Positions 11,209 to 21,718 of a DNA stretch of 64,000 nt are shown piece by piece (positions within the stretch are counted from its first letter, which is position 1; each line of letters begins with the position of its first letter). Position numbers and translations under genes: made by a program. Source of the stretch: Adiantum capillus-veneris. Its lineage: Eukaryota; Streptophyta; Polypodiopsida; Polypodiales; Pteridaceae. The notes beneath the pieces were generated by a model, which was given only the letters and a program-made list of their open reading frames with translations, made no database searches and was not told where the DNA came from. Location of the stretch: NCBI GenBank assembly GCA_014529385.2, contig CM043955.1, positions 146,142,140-146,206,139 of the forward strand, written 5' to 3'.

Positions 11209-11316
11209 TTCCTGGTTAAGGGCTCTTGAATCCACGATTGCTGGTTAAGCGGTAAATACCCACGTCTGCTGGTTAAGCGGTGGGAACCCACATCTGCTGG
11301 TTAAGCGGTGGGAATG
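11209..11316. repeat. Short tandem repeat in LTR B (about 28-30 bp x 4)
   Basis: Four imperfect units built on tgctggttaagcggtggg follow one another. The same array appears inverted at about 35246-35350, so it is a feature of the LTR and not of one copy. Confidence 0.8.
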
Positions 11317-11973
11317 TCCATGTCGTGCTTTCCATGCGGTGGACATACCTAGTTGTATGGGCAGCTAGGCGACAACGGAAGGAGTAAACTCTCTCTGGAG
11401 GGGGGATGTTGTACCTTCAGAACATTGGAATTTTAATGAATAAGTTTGAGTAGAATTTTTACTAGAATACTGTCTTGGTGCCGTTTGCAATACTCGTTGA
11501 AGGGCTGTCTTAACGAACATTGTGATTCGAAATCTAATCAAGGAATATTTATATTGAACAATCATTGTGGTAGTAACTAGGACACACAAGGAAGTGTGAG
11601 TGTGGGGGTGGAAAGTGGGGACTTGGCTCAGGTTGCCAATGCCTATGAGAAGGGTGGTCCCGATTGGTCGAGAACTCTCTGTCCCCATAGTGTTTAAATC
11701 GATACTAGTAATACTCATTTCCCCTAGAGTGGCGAAGTCTCAAGCGTACGTGCCTGTGAAACATGGGGAAAAAGGCACTCGGGATTTCTCTCCTCTTGGA
11801 AGGTGGGTCTTAGGATCGCTAGATAGTTTAAATATGCTTCCCCTGCGAGGTGGAGCTAGAGATCGTCGGCTAGTTGAACCCTGAACCACTTTGTTTGCTT
11901 CCGTTATAGATCTAGTGGCCACCAGGTTCACCATCAGATCCTCCGTTTCATATGGTGGGGTGGGGACCTCACA

Positions 11974-11990
11974 CCTGGTATCAGAGCTAT
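11974..11990 (+). other. Primer-binding site of element B (tRNA-Met type)
   Basis: TGGTATCAGAGC begins at 11976, two bases after the LTR end. This is the common plant initiator-Met primer site. Confidence 0.9.
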
Positions 11991-12477
11991 AGGTTTACGA
12001 GCTGGATGTTGTTTGAAATTTAAAAAAAATAAGGGGTAGTAGGATAGCTCGTACTCAGAGCTTGAGCATGATGTTTCCCAGAGTAATGACATTGGATTTG
12101 TCTAGTGGATTGTCTCCTGAGTGATGTTTAAGAGTTTTACTCGTTGAGCTTGTTGGGTTTCGGTGGATTCCACATGATGTTTTTTTTTGAGAAGTCGTTG
12201 GTGCGACTAGTGCTGCGGGCAGGTAGCGTGTTGATGCACATAAAGTTATAAGTATGGATCAAAGCTCTCGAGAAAAGTTTTTACCATTATTTTTCGGACA
12301 GTTTTGGATGTATTCAATGGAATTTGAACTAATGGTGGAATGGTTAAATCCTTTGTGATAGATGTACAGATTAAGTAGGTTGGTTAAGCCCAAGAGTTAA
12401 ATTTCTTCTTGAGTATGGAAAAGACGAGGTTCATTTGAGAAGAGTGATATAGTAATGAGTTTTATACCATTGGATAG

Positions 12478-13086
12478 GCACCGCCTGCTCCTCTCTACTC
12501 GGCAACGCAAGAGAAGAAGCTCCTCCTTAAGAAAGCCCAACCTCCACTCTTTAAGGGCGAGGGGGCAAATGTGGAGAGAGATGCGGAAGTGTGGATGGAA
12601 GCCGTGGACGATTACTTTGAAGCTGCGGGAACCCAACCCATGAATCAGACTATGCTTGCGATGTTCCACTTATCTGGCGATGCCAAGATATGGTGGAAGC
12701 AACATTGCAGGGACTTGGATATCAAGGGATCTTCCCAGTCATGGGAGGACATCAAGGCTGCTGTGATGGAGCGATACTTACCACCCATCTATAAAACTTT
12801 GAAGATGAACGAGTTCTTTTCCCTTCGGCAGTTGACTTCATCTGTCTAAGAATATTATTCAAAGTTCGTCACTCTTCGGAGATATGCTCCTAAGATGACT
12901 TTGAAACAACAGGTAGCAAGGTTCAGCCAAGGGTTAATCGACCCTTTGAATACTCGGTTGGAAGCTCTCAGGCCAACAACTCTGCATGATGCCTTGCTAA
13001 GCACCAAACCGTTGGCTAAAGAGATTCAGAGGACTACCCAAGATAGTCAATACTATTTATCAAAGAGGGCCAAGACAGACAACTAG
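12478..13086 (+). pseudogene. Element B gag (capsid region)
   Basis: The frame starting GCACCGCCT reads APPAPLYSATQEKKLLLK, then PPLFKGEGANVERDAEVWME, then AVDDYFEAAGTQP and LSGDAKIWWKQHC. It continues as a retrotransposon Gag domain (SWEDIKAAVMERYLPP, YYSKFVTLRRYAP, RFSQGLIDPLNTRLEALRP). One in-frame TAA at 12847 interrupts it, and the frame ends at a TAG (13084). There is no usable ATG at the natural start. This fits either a spliced first exon (see 10798-10938) or loss of the start. Followed by a zinc-knuckle remnant. Confidence 0.82.
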
Positions 13087-13149
13087 AGTAACAGACCAAT
13101 TAACCCTGCATACGACCATCGTCCTGTAGTAGCTATTACGGCAGCTATA

Positions 13150-13420
13150 CCGAGTTTCCCAATATAAGATGCTTTGAGTACCAGGAGTATGGACATTACA
13201 AAAGCCGATGTCCAAAAAGGATTTCCCAAACATCCGGTGCTAATAATGTACCTCTGAACGTCAATGGGCGAGGTCAACCAAACGAAAGAGGAGGAAGAGG
13301 AAACATAAGACAAGGAAGGGGAGCTTTCGCTAATGCCACAATGAGACAACCAACTGTGGGTGACGAAGCTGATGAGAGAGAAGCTCTGTATGTTGCAACT
13401 GCTAATCCTAGTAAGCAATA
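13150..13420 (+). pseudogene. Element B gag zinc knuckle and basic tail
   Basis: One frame reads CFEYQEYGHYKSRCPKR: a CCHC knuckle (C-x2-C-x4-H-x4-C) with the second Cys replaced by Tyr. A Gly/Arg-rich tail follows (NERGGRGNIRQGRG). A frame change separates it from the capsid part. Confidence 0.7.
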
Positions 13421-13560
13421 ATTCAAGCACCAGGATCTCATCAAAGTTCAGCAGAATAAGACGCATAAAGCTAAAGACTATTCTATTATCAAAGGATGTC
13501 TTTACTTTAAACAGAAGATATATGTACCTAAGTAGTTAGCATAGAGTTTATCCAGATGTA
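13420..13560 (+). pseudogene. Element B integrase-start remnant fused behind gag
   Basis: The frame continues with FKHQDLIKVQQNK, then YSIIKGCLYFKQKIYVP. This matches the segment between RNase H and the integrase HHCC domain of gypsy pol (i...Q..d.....y.i.dGlLyy..riyVP). Protease, RT, RNase H and the rest of integrase are missing. Element B is therefore a gag-plus-scar deletion derivative that would need pol from elsewhere. Confidence 0.65.
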
Positions 13561-13594
13561 TTCTTGAGATGAGGAAAATATCAAAATTTTCACG

Positions 13595-13614
13595 TTGGGG
13601 AGGATGTAAGGTCT
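13595..13614 (+). other. Polypurine tract and first 10 bp of element B 3' LTR
   Basis: ttggggagga is followed by TGTAAGGTCT, the LTR B start. The LTR is interrupted after these 10 bases by element C; GGTCT (13610-13614) is repeated at 32024-32028. Confidence 0.88.
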
Positions 13615-14268
<654 letters not shown>

Positions 14269-14272
14269 TTTT

Positions 14273-14290
14273 TGGCGCCGCTGCCGGGGA
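14273..14290 (+). other. Primer-binding site of element C (tRNA-Asp type)
   Basis: TGGCGCCGCTGCCGGGGA lies four bases after the LTR end. It closely resembles the tRNA-Asp-type PBS known from plant Athila/Tat elements, and differs from the tRNA-Met type used by A, B and D in this window. Confidence 0.85.
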
Positions 14291-15078
14291 GCTGCTGCGC
14301 TTGAAGCTCCAATGGCGACCTGTAAATTGTATTGAAGCTATTTTTTATGTAGGAAAGGCGTTTTGACTGCATTCAAGTTTTCTGTGTTCTGTTAAGATCT
14401 GTTTTGTTAGTTCTATTAAGCTCCGATTTCAGCTTACACAGTTAGCATTTCTTGCGTTTCTGCGTTTTTTTGCATTTTTTGGTTTGCACTGCACAGTTCT
14501 GTCAAGTTTCAATTTCTGCATTTTCTGTGTTTTCTGGTTTGTGCACAGTTAGGCGCGTGAGCGAGGGGGAGGTTAGATTTTCGAGAATAAAAAACGCGAG
14601 TTATAAAAACGGACGGGTTGGTTTGTATAAAAGCTAGATCGGGATCATTTCCCCAAGCCCAAGCCCAAGCCCAAGCCCAAGCCCAGGCCCAGGCCTCAGT
14701 CCTTAGTCTTATGATATATACTAGACTCACTCTTATATATATACCCTACCCCCTCAAGAGGGAATGAGAGCATGTGGGACAAGTTCTCCACTCTCCTCCC
14801 TTCTCTTCCCACTTGCACCCTTAGACTTGCTATTTGGAGCCTAGTTCCCCAGCTAGTAAAAGACTGTTTTGGGCTTTTCTGGAGCAAAATAGAACCAAAC
14901 GGTGGGCTGTAAAGCACAGCGCATCCCTCCTATCGATACGCTCGTTTTGAGCTATCACATGGCCCATTCCACGACACGCTCTAAAAAATCTAGCAAAAAA
15001 ACAAACAAAAAACACGCAAAAAACTAGTCACAAGGCCTCCTAGAGCAGCTTTTTGACACCTGAGGGTATCAAAAGCAC
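14291..15078 (+). other. Element C untranslated leader with a hexamer repeat
   Basis: About 790 bp without a supported gene. It contains seven or so AAGCCC-type hexamers at about 14653-14692 and a TA-rich stretch (14713-14745). The first good ATG of the gag frame follows at 15079. Confidence 0.6.
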
Positions 15079-15756
15079 ATGCACTTACGCTCTGGGCGGG
15101 TGCTAGAACACGAGCATATTGAGGGTGCCTCTGTTCATATGGACACCCATTACCCATCCACGATAGGCTCTAGACCCTCAGCGGGGACACAAGGTAGCAC
15201 CACCCAAGACCCTAAAATAGCCGCTAGTGATTCCTCCTCCGACTCAGAGATCATGGAAGCATACCCTACCCAAAACACTGAGAGAGAAGGCCATGTACCT
15301 CCCGAAGCTCCACAGCCTAGTACTAGTATGTTTAGCCGTTTCATGGAAACATTAGGTAGAGCTACTCGCTCGGAACCTGATGCAAATGAAGCACACAAAG
15401 GGGGTGGGGAAGTGGACTCTCCTTTCACATCGCACGTGGACCCCACACCCCCAAAGAGTGTCCATGTGGATATCCTGCCAACTTCTTACCAAGAAGGACC
15501 TGTTGAGCTGCCTCCTTCAGAAGTTCCCTCTAGAGTACCGTTGGTGACAAGTAAAACCACGGGGAGCAACATTGCTTCTACCTCACAAGAAACCGTTAAC
15601 ACGTCGACTCTAGAAGGATTGTTCATTAACGATCATTGGACATACGACCTCCACACTGAGGTGTTGACGGATCTACACTCTGGCCACGCCTACCATGTAG
15701 GATGGATAGAGATTGTACAATCCACCTCTAGTGCCACAAGCATCGAAGATCAATAG
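15079..15756 (+). CDS. Element C ORF1: gag N-terminal extension
   Basis: It encodes 225 residues starting MHLRSGRVLEHEHIEG. The N-terminus is basic, the middle rich in Ser, Thr, Pro and acidic residues, and the end is a more ordered block (GLFINDHWTYDLHTEVL, HAYHVGWIEIVQ). No known domain is recognised. It ends at TAG (15754-15756), and the next codons run in the same frame into the gag ORF at 15760, so the stop is probably a nonsense mutation in one long polyprotein. Alternatively it is a genuine separate ORF or a read-through site. Confidence 0.6.
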   Translation: MHLRSGRVLEHEHIEGASVHMDTHYPSTIGSRPSAGTQGSTTQDPKIAASDSSSDSEIMEAYPTQNTEREGHVPPEAPQPSTSMFSRFMETLGRATRSEPDANEAHKGGGEVDSPFTSHVDPTPPKSVHVDILPTSYQEGPVELPPSEVPSRVPLVTSKTTGSNIASTSQETVNTSTLEGLFINDHWTYDLHTEVLTDLHSGHAYHVGWIEIVQSTSSATSIEDQ

Positions 15757-15759
15757 AAA

Positions 15760-17346
15760 ATGATCTGTAATGTTATCCATGGCATTATTCAATCGGAAAG
15801 GCAAAACCGAGGGGTAAATATACTCTCAACTGGCCCCATGAGATTTCTGGATACGAGCAAGGCTCAACAGACTACTCTATCACAAATGGAGACTCCTCTA
15901 ATGAGTCCCATGGACCCATCTTACGTCATTTCATCTGGGGTCTCTATGCAATCTGAGCCTCCGAGTGAAAACTTTAGCTTCCCTAACTTGGCTCAACCCT
16001 CTATTAAGGAAAACACAGTGCTCACTCTAGGGATAGGCCTGACAGAGAATGTACCGATGACATCTACGGTTAGCGCAGTGCCACTACCTAGTGTCGTAGT
16101 ACCTAATATGGGGCCTCGACCGTATGTGCCTCTAGCTCCTTATGCACACATGGCCCCCACACCTCCAATTGTACCACTTGCTTATGCTCCTCGAGTGCCG
16201 CTCCCTAGCCCTTATCCGAGTGGACCTATGCCTGGTTATGTTCCATATCCTGCATCATCCACACATATGCCGAGATCGGTACCCATCCCTCTCCCACATA
16301 TGATTCCAAGAGTACCTCCACCGGCCCTGCCTCCTCACATAGGTGACTTGGCAGCGTTTGCTCAAACCATAGGTCGATCTATCGCGGAAAATATGCGTCA
16401 TGCATCTGATAGAGAGCCTAGAAGTAAGGCAGTACAAATTGCCAAACTCACGCAAAAATTCAATGGGGACGAAGATGCTAGAAAACACATTGAAGTGTTT
16501 GAACAAGTATGTGATTCCTTAGGGGAACGCAACGAACTACATAAGTGCAATGCCTTAAGCTTGACATTAAGTGGGAAGGCTGGAGATTGGTATAGAACCC
16601 TAAGGGTGGACGAGAAAACAATCTACCCTACCCTTCGAAGGTTGTTTCTAAAGGAGTACATACGAGAAGGTGTGCTTTGGGGTGTAGCATCTCAGCTACA
16701 GAAGGCCGAACGTAAGGAAGGAGAGTCAGTAAGGGATTTCATTAGTCGTCTAAAGCACTTCAACTCTCGCTGCCCTGTAAATGAGCGCTTCAACAATAAC
16801 CAACTGCTTGATCGATTCATTCGAGGGTTGAGGAATGAAGGAATCTATAATGGACTAGTGATTAGAGGTATCACAACCTGGGAAGATGTCACTGCCAATG
16901 CAATCCAATTAGAGGACAACTTGATGATAGCAGGCATGAGGGTGTCTACTGACACGAGATCCACTAGCTCACAAGCCATTGAGTATGAACCCATGACTGC
17001 AAAGCCCATTGCCAATGAGCCAAAGGTATTTGAGACATTCTTGACAGACCTCACCAAGGCAATCCAAGAGTCTCTTAAGGATAATCGACCCCCTCAAAAT
17101 AGTCACATGTATCCAAGAAGGGAGCAACAATGGTGTTCCATTTGCTTAGGTCCACATAGCACTAGTGAGTGCCCTACGTTTAGAGTAAAATTTAATGGAA
17201 CTTGCAACGCATGTGGTAGGTATGGTCACCAAGCTAAGGATTGTTTAATGATCAAACGTATGATGGCAAATAGACCACCTGTAGCCTGGACGGATGCGCC
17301 TCGAGCTCCTGTATTGATGCCTGCTCCACCTGTTGAGCAACTATAG
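15760..17346 (+). CDS. Element C gag: capsid and two zinc knuckles
   Basis: 528 residues. Residues about 95-200 are Pro-rich and probably disordered. A Retrotrans_gag-type capsid domain spans about 230-390 (KFNGDEDARKHIEVFEQV, LSLTLSGKAGDWYRTL, EGESVRDFISRLKHFNSRC). Two CCHC knuckles lie near 459-471 (CSICLGPHSTSEC, three residues before His) and 482-495 (CNACGRYGHQAKDC, canonical). Gag would form the virus-like particle and bind the element's RNA. The frame ends in TAG and continues in phase at 17347. The body of the domain is intact. Confidence 0.88.
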   Translation: MICNVIHGIIQSERQNRGVNILSTGPMRFLDTSKAQQTTLSQMETPLMSPMDPSYVISSGVSMQSEPPSENFSFPNLAQPSIKENTVLTLGIGLTENVPMTSTVSAVPLPSVVVPNMGPRPYVPLAPYAHMAPTPPIVPLAYAPRVPLPSPYPSGPMPGYVPYPASSTHMPRSVPIPLPHMIPRVPPPALPPHIGDLAAFAQTIGRSIAENMRHASDREPRSKAVQIAKLTQKFNGDEDARKHIEVFEQVCDSLGERNELHKCNALSLTLSGKAGDWYRTLRVDEKTIYPTLRRLFLKEYIREGVLWGVASQLQKAERKEGESVRDFISRLKHFNSRCPVNERFNNNQLLDRFIRGLRNEGIYNGLVIRGITTWEDVTANAIQLEDNLMIAGMRVSTDTRSTSSQAIEYEPMTAKPIANEPKVFETFLTDLTKAIQESLKDNRPPQNSHMYPRREQQWCSICLGPHSTSECPTFRVKFNGTCNACGRYGHQAKDCLMIKRMMANRPPVAWTDAPRAPVLMPAPPVEQL

Positions 17347-17352
17347 CAACAC

Positions 17353-18242
17353 ATGGTCCCTAGATCTCAAAATGTTGTACAAGCTACACCGCTACCACCT
17401 CCTGTGCTAGGACCGCAGCCCCCGCATCCAGGAGTCGCCCCTATGAACCAAGTGGGTTGCGAGCCATCAAATGCTTATGCAGATGGCTGTGAGGAGGAAA
17501 TAGACACTAGTATTGCCTACGGACTTGATACATTGGAAGAGTGTCCTATATACTACATGGAAGATTGTTGGGGGCAAGTCAAGCCGGTTTATCAAGCTGC
17601 TGCTCTCGCATCCAGAGGTCAAAATATAACCACCCAGGCTAGGAGACCACCTCTTCAATGCTATGAGTGTGGTGGACCACATCGGGCAGCGGAGTGCCCT
17701 ATTAGGCTGCAAAAGAATGCTGCACAGATGCAAACGAATCAAGGGAGAACGTTTGCAATGCCAATACTCACATGTAATCGTTGTGGCATAGATCACTCGA
17801 TTGCCCAATGCCCCTATAACCCAAATGCGCCTAAAATCACACCCCTAAATTTGGTCGAAATTGCTAGTGTGACATCGCCAATACCACCCGTCGCACCCGC
17901 TTATGCGATTACACGGTCCATGCTTCAAGGGCAAGGCCATATCCTCGAAGAGAGAGATACCGCGTCAGTTATCCAAGCAAAGAAAAAGAAGACACGAAGG
18001 AAGAGGTCGCAAAATACGGGAAATTCAAAGCCAAGTTCCAAAACAAACATAGGAACAGGAGATGACCCCGTGTATATGAATGACCTCGAGGATGATTCAG
18101 ATTCAATCGAGACAATGGAGACTAGAACCAATACCACAAAGGGAAAGACCGACAAAGAAAACCGTAACATGGAACCAAATGAAAACCGAATAAGAGAAAA
18201 CCATAAAGAGCCTCTGAAAACACCACAAGTGTTTCCAAATCC
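17353..18242 (+). pseudogene. Element C gag C-terminal part with two more zinc knuckles, cut by a nested element
   Basis: In phase with the preceding gag across the TAG at 17344. It carries two further knuckles: CYECGGPHRAAECP near residue 103 and CNRCGIDHSIAQCP near residue 141, both with three residues before the His. A basic stretch (KKKKTRRKRSQ) and an acidic, Asn-rich tail follow. The frame is broken at 18242 by the insertion of a family A element and resumes at 23312. With the insert and one AATCC removed it runs on in phase to a TAG at 23337. Four zinc knuckles in one Gag is unusual; most plant Gags have one or two. Confidence 0.82.
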
Positions 18243-19830
18243 TGTCATAATAATCAATATCTAATTCTCCTAAATGATTTTCTCATATTAAACTGATCAT
18301 TTAATGTGGGGAAGTGCCAAGGGAGAAAAAGCTAGAATATTGGTTAAGCTAGCAGACCGACCACAGTAGGGATCCAAAGGAGGGAAAATAGGGATCCAAA
18401 GGGGGGGCCATCTGCAAAAGAGCCATGTGAAACAATGGGCCAAAAAGACCCTAAGGTTCAGCCCATTAAGACGTCCAAAATGCTAAGGTTCCAAAATTCA
18501 AAGGTTGTGTCCAAAGGTCAACCCAAGGGAAAATTGGATGCTTAGTGTGTGCCCTAAAAGTCTTTTCACATCCCTACATGGGAGGGGGCGATCCCCAAAG
18601 GTAGGGGATGAGAGAGAAAGCCACACACACACACAGGCTCCCTTTACACAAAGGGAATGAGGGACACATGTCAGCTCCCTAGGCCAGATGCCCACAAGGT
18701 GTGCCCAATTCCTATTGGAAGACCCTTGAAGTGGACCAATGAGAATTAAGCTAGAGTAAATCTAGTTTAATTAATTTAAAAACATTTAATAAAAGAAACC
18801 AATGAGAATTAAGTCTCCTAGAAGACTATTGGGCAGTCTCCCAAGGGGTCCAATGAGCATTCAGGAGCCCCAAGGCTTGCCTGATTCCTATTGGCCAGGA
18901 GGCAAAGGGGTCCAATGAGAGTTTAGTTTAATTATTTAATTACCTAAAGCTCTCACAAAAGGGGAAAGGGGGACACATGTCAGAAGGCTATCACTTATGC
19001 TGCTTAATTCCTATTGGCTTGACCTGGGGAGGTCCAATGAGGAAAAAGCCAGACCTAATTAGCAGCTAGGGCTCGCCCAAGAGAGAGAGAGGGCTGATTT
19101 TTGCTTGGCATTGACACACACACACTCACACTTGACCATGTGTGAAGGAAGAATACTCTATCTCCTCCCAAGCTTTAATGGAAAGCTCATCACCTACTCC
19201 AAGCTTGTGAGATAGAAGCCTACATCAACACTCTCTTGGCATGTGGATGCAAATCCAACCAAGAGCCAAGCTTCAATGCATGCTCATCTTCTCTACCAAG
19301 CTAATTACTAAGCTAAGCTATGCTAATATGAGTGATTATGTGAGGAGATGTACATCTTTCTCGTAAGATACTCCTTTTTCCTCTCAATCTACTCTCATAC
19401 CCTGCTAGCTCTCACCATCTTCGAAGGTGTGTGAGGTCTTGGGTCTGAGAACGGGGATAATTCAAGTTGTGTTTGATTTAGTGTTTTGCTTAGTGTATGA
19501 AGCTTCCATCTTCATTGCACTAGCTAGTCTTGAAGGAACACAAAGAATTGTATTGTACAATGTCTCTCTTGATGGGAGAAACTATAATACAAAGCCTTTT
19601 GGAGGGGGGACCGGCTCCATGCAAATCCGGTCCTCAACTGTTGTCAATAGCTTAATTTCTCTCTCTTTTGAAAGTATTGTCGATGCTATCTAACTAAGTG
19701 TTATGCTTTTTGTTGCTCTCTCCACCCAAGCACTCTTGTAATTCTCATTCGGAAGCTATTCTAATGAAATGCCCACTATGTTCATGCTGATTTCCGCTAC
19801 ACAAAAGTTATTAGGCCATTAAATGTTACA
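18243..19830 (+). repeat. 5' LTR of the nested A element
   Basis: It begins TGTCATAATAATC and ends ATGTTACA. The AC run is short and the LTR also holds a GA-rich patch near 19080. It is a close relative of 34-1785. The 88-codon ORF at 19427-19693 recurs identically in the 3' LTR; it is read-through of U5 with no recognised domain. Confidence 0.95.
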
Positions 19831-19831
19831 T

Positions 19832-19846
19832 TGGTATCAGAGCCGA
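19832..19846 (+). other. Primer-binding site of the nested A element
   Basis: TGGTATCAGAGCC lies one base after the LTR end; initiator-Met tRNA type. The integrase reading frame begins within 40 bp, so the deletion starts just behind the PBS. Confidence 0.93.
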
Positions 19847-19868
19847 TGCACTCTCAAGACGACCGAGA

Positions 19869-21362
19869 GTGAATGCGGTTTCCATAGCAACTCACAATGA
19901 TCTATCTTCAATGATAGATGAGTATGCTATTGATCCCGATTTTAGAGATGTGATTTCAGCCCTTGCATTAGGGAAGAAAGAAGAACAATTTACTTTACAA
20001 GATGGTTATCTTCTCTATGGCAATAGACTATGCGTTACTAACTCACTACGTGAGAAAGTAATGTATGAATCTCATGCTCCCCCATATGCGGGGCATAGAG
20101 GGATTCAGTCTACCCTAAAGGGAATTGAAACATATTTCTATTGGCCTACCATGAAAGTGAACATACACGAGTATGTTTCCAAATGTGTGGTATGTCAAAA
20201 GACAAAATTTGATAGAGGGAAGCAACTTGGATTGCTTCAACCCTTGCCAATCCCTAATTCACCTTGGGAGAGCATATCCATGGATTTTATCTTTGGATTG
20301 CCTAAGTCTATCCATGGGAATACGGGAATATGGACGATAGTAGACAGGTTCAGTAAACAAGCTCATTTTATACCTGTCAAAAAGACTATCAAAGCCCATC
20401 AAATGGCAACCCTCTTCATTTCACAAATTTTCAAGTACCATGGCTTGCCAATGTCCATAGTGTCGGATAGAGATCCTAGAATGACCAGTAATTTCTGGAA
20501 GGGTCTCTTTGAGAATTTAGGAACAAGGCTAAACTTCTCTTCGGCCTATCATCCACAAACTGATGGCCAAAGTGAAATAGCTAACCTAACCATTCTTGAT
20601 CTACTAAAAGCCTATGTAACGGAAGTAGATCAAAGATCCCAATGGGAGAAGTACTTACCCTTAGTAGAGTATGCTTACAATAACACTGTACATACTTCCA
20701 TAGGAAAAGCACCTTTCGAGGTAATTGAGGGAAGATCAAAAAGTCCCTTGCTACTTAAGGTACATGGGAAGATCTTCGCTGCAGATGAGTATAGCTGAGA
20801 CCTACAAGAATCTTTCCAAAAGATTAAGGATGCTATCTCTATCTCACAACAAAGGCAAAAGGCTGCTGCTGACAAGCACAGAAGAGCCCAAGCCTTTAAA
20901 GAAAACGATTGGGTCTTGTTAAAGTTTCCCAAGGTTCGATTAAGGCACACGACGGGCAAGAATCCTACGGGCCACCAAAAGTACTATGCTAAACTAGCAA
21001 AAAGGTATTATGGTCCCTTCCAGATTCTTAGGCCAATCAATAAGATGGCCTATCAACTTAAGTTGCCCAATCATTGGCTCATACACAATGCTTTTCATGT
21101 GAGCCTATTAAAGCCTTACAAAGGAGAGCCACCTCAAGAACCAACTATTGAAGACCCACCGGAGATCGAGGACCACGAGGAGGTGCTGCAGCCCGAGTCC
21201 ATTCTCCGACATGAAGACAAGGTATTAAGAGGCGGTAAGACTATCCGACGATATCTTATTAAGTTTAGGAATTATCCTTTTGAAGATGCTAGATGGATGC
21301 AAGGCATACAATTGAAGGATAACCTAAACCTTGTCAATGCTTACAATGCTTCCCAAGAGTAA
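19869..21362 (+). pseudogene. Family A integrase with chromodomain, one in-frame stop
   Basis: A single frame of about 497 codons, interrupted by one TGA at 20796. The order is: a zinc-binding HHCC domain (SHAPPYAGHRG and CVVCQK); the catalytic core with D (SMDFIFGLP), D (IVSDRDPRMTSNFW) and E (HPQTDGQSEIAN); the C-terminal domain (KRYYGPFQILRP, HNAFHVSLLKPYKG); and a chromodomain-like end (RRYLIKFRNYPFEDARWM). All catalytic residues are present. The minus copy at 54730 has Gln (DEYSQDLQE) where this copy has the stop, so the TGA is a late lesion. Chromodomains are thought to steer integration to heterochromatin. Confidence 0.88.
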
Positions 21363-21705
21363 GCAAATGTACAAAATGTTAAAAATGAACAAAATTTTTG
21401 TCTTATAAGACTCTCTTTTTCTTTATTTGTGCACAAAAATGAAGTAGTATGCATGCTTAGATCAAGTTTGCGGAGACGACGTCTCCCAAACACCAAGTAG
21501 AACTTGTCACTCTACTATGGAAGACTGATAGGACTAATGTGCAGACATGCTTGCGGCAGCCTCAGGCTCTCAAGCGCCAAATGGACTAGTCATCCATTAT
21601 GGAATGATGTCGTAGGGTAACATAGGGATCCTCTACCCGCTAAGAAAAGGACTCATGCATATGCTTTATCTTCTCTACACCATAGTCGAGGACGACTATG
21701 ATTTC

Positions 21706-21718
21706 AAGAGAGAGGTAA
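21706..21718 (+). other. Polypurine tract of the nested A element
   Basis: aagagagaggtaa directly precedes the 3' LTR, the same tract as at 21-33 and (reversed) at 53576-53588. About 340 bp of non-coding 3' sequence lies between the integrase stop and this tract. Confidence 0.88.

Larger units (their letters stand above)
9643..11973 (+). repeat. 5' LTR of element B (2331 bp)
   Basis: It runs from TGTAAGGTCTCC to GGACCTCACA and is followed by a tRNA-Met-type PBS. The second copy is at 13605-13614 plus 32024-32883 plus 34539-35971 (last part inverted). It contains a TATA-like tatttaag at about 10299, AC arrays (10316-10447), a 47-codon ORF (10798-10938) and a short tandem repeat (about 11209-11316). 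The length is large for a plant gypsy LTR. Target-site duplication is ATACT on the left and GTACT (reverse of 34534-34538) on the right. Confidence 0.88.
10939..12477 (+). other. Candidate gag intron spanning the LTR end and PBS of element B
   Basis: The donor is AG|GTAGGT at 10939 and the acceptor TAG|G at 12475-12478, a length of 1539 nt. Both flanking exons are phase 0. Excision would remove U5 and the primer-binding site, so only unspliced RNA could be reverse transcribed while spliced RNA would make Gag. Alternative acceptors nearby cannot be excluded. Confidence 0.4.

Noticed and set aside
11600-11884. 94-codon plus ORF near the end of LTR B
   Set aside because: It has no domain and lies in U5. 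Only the 10798 ORF shows exon-like boundaries.
14509-14730. Ala-Trp repeat protein on the minus strand
   Set aside because: Derived from the AAGCCC hexamer repeat in the element C leader.
19427-19693. 88-codon ORF identical in both LTRs of the nested A element
   Set aside because: Identity is explained by recent LTR duplication. In older A LTRs (1380-1640) the frame is not preserved.
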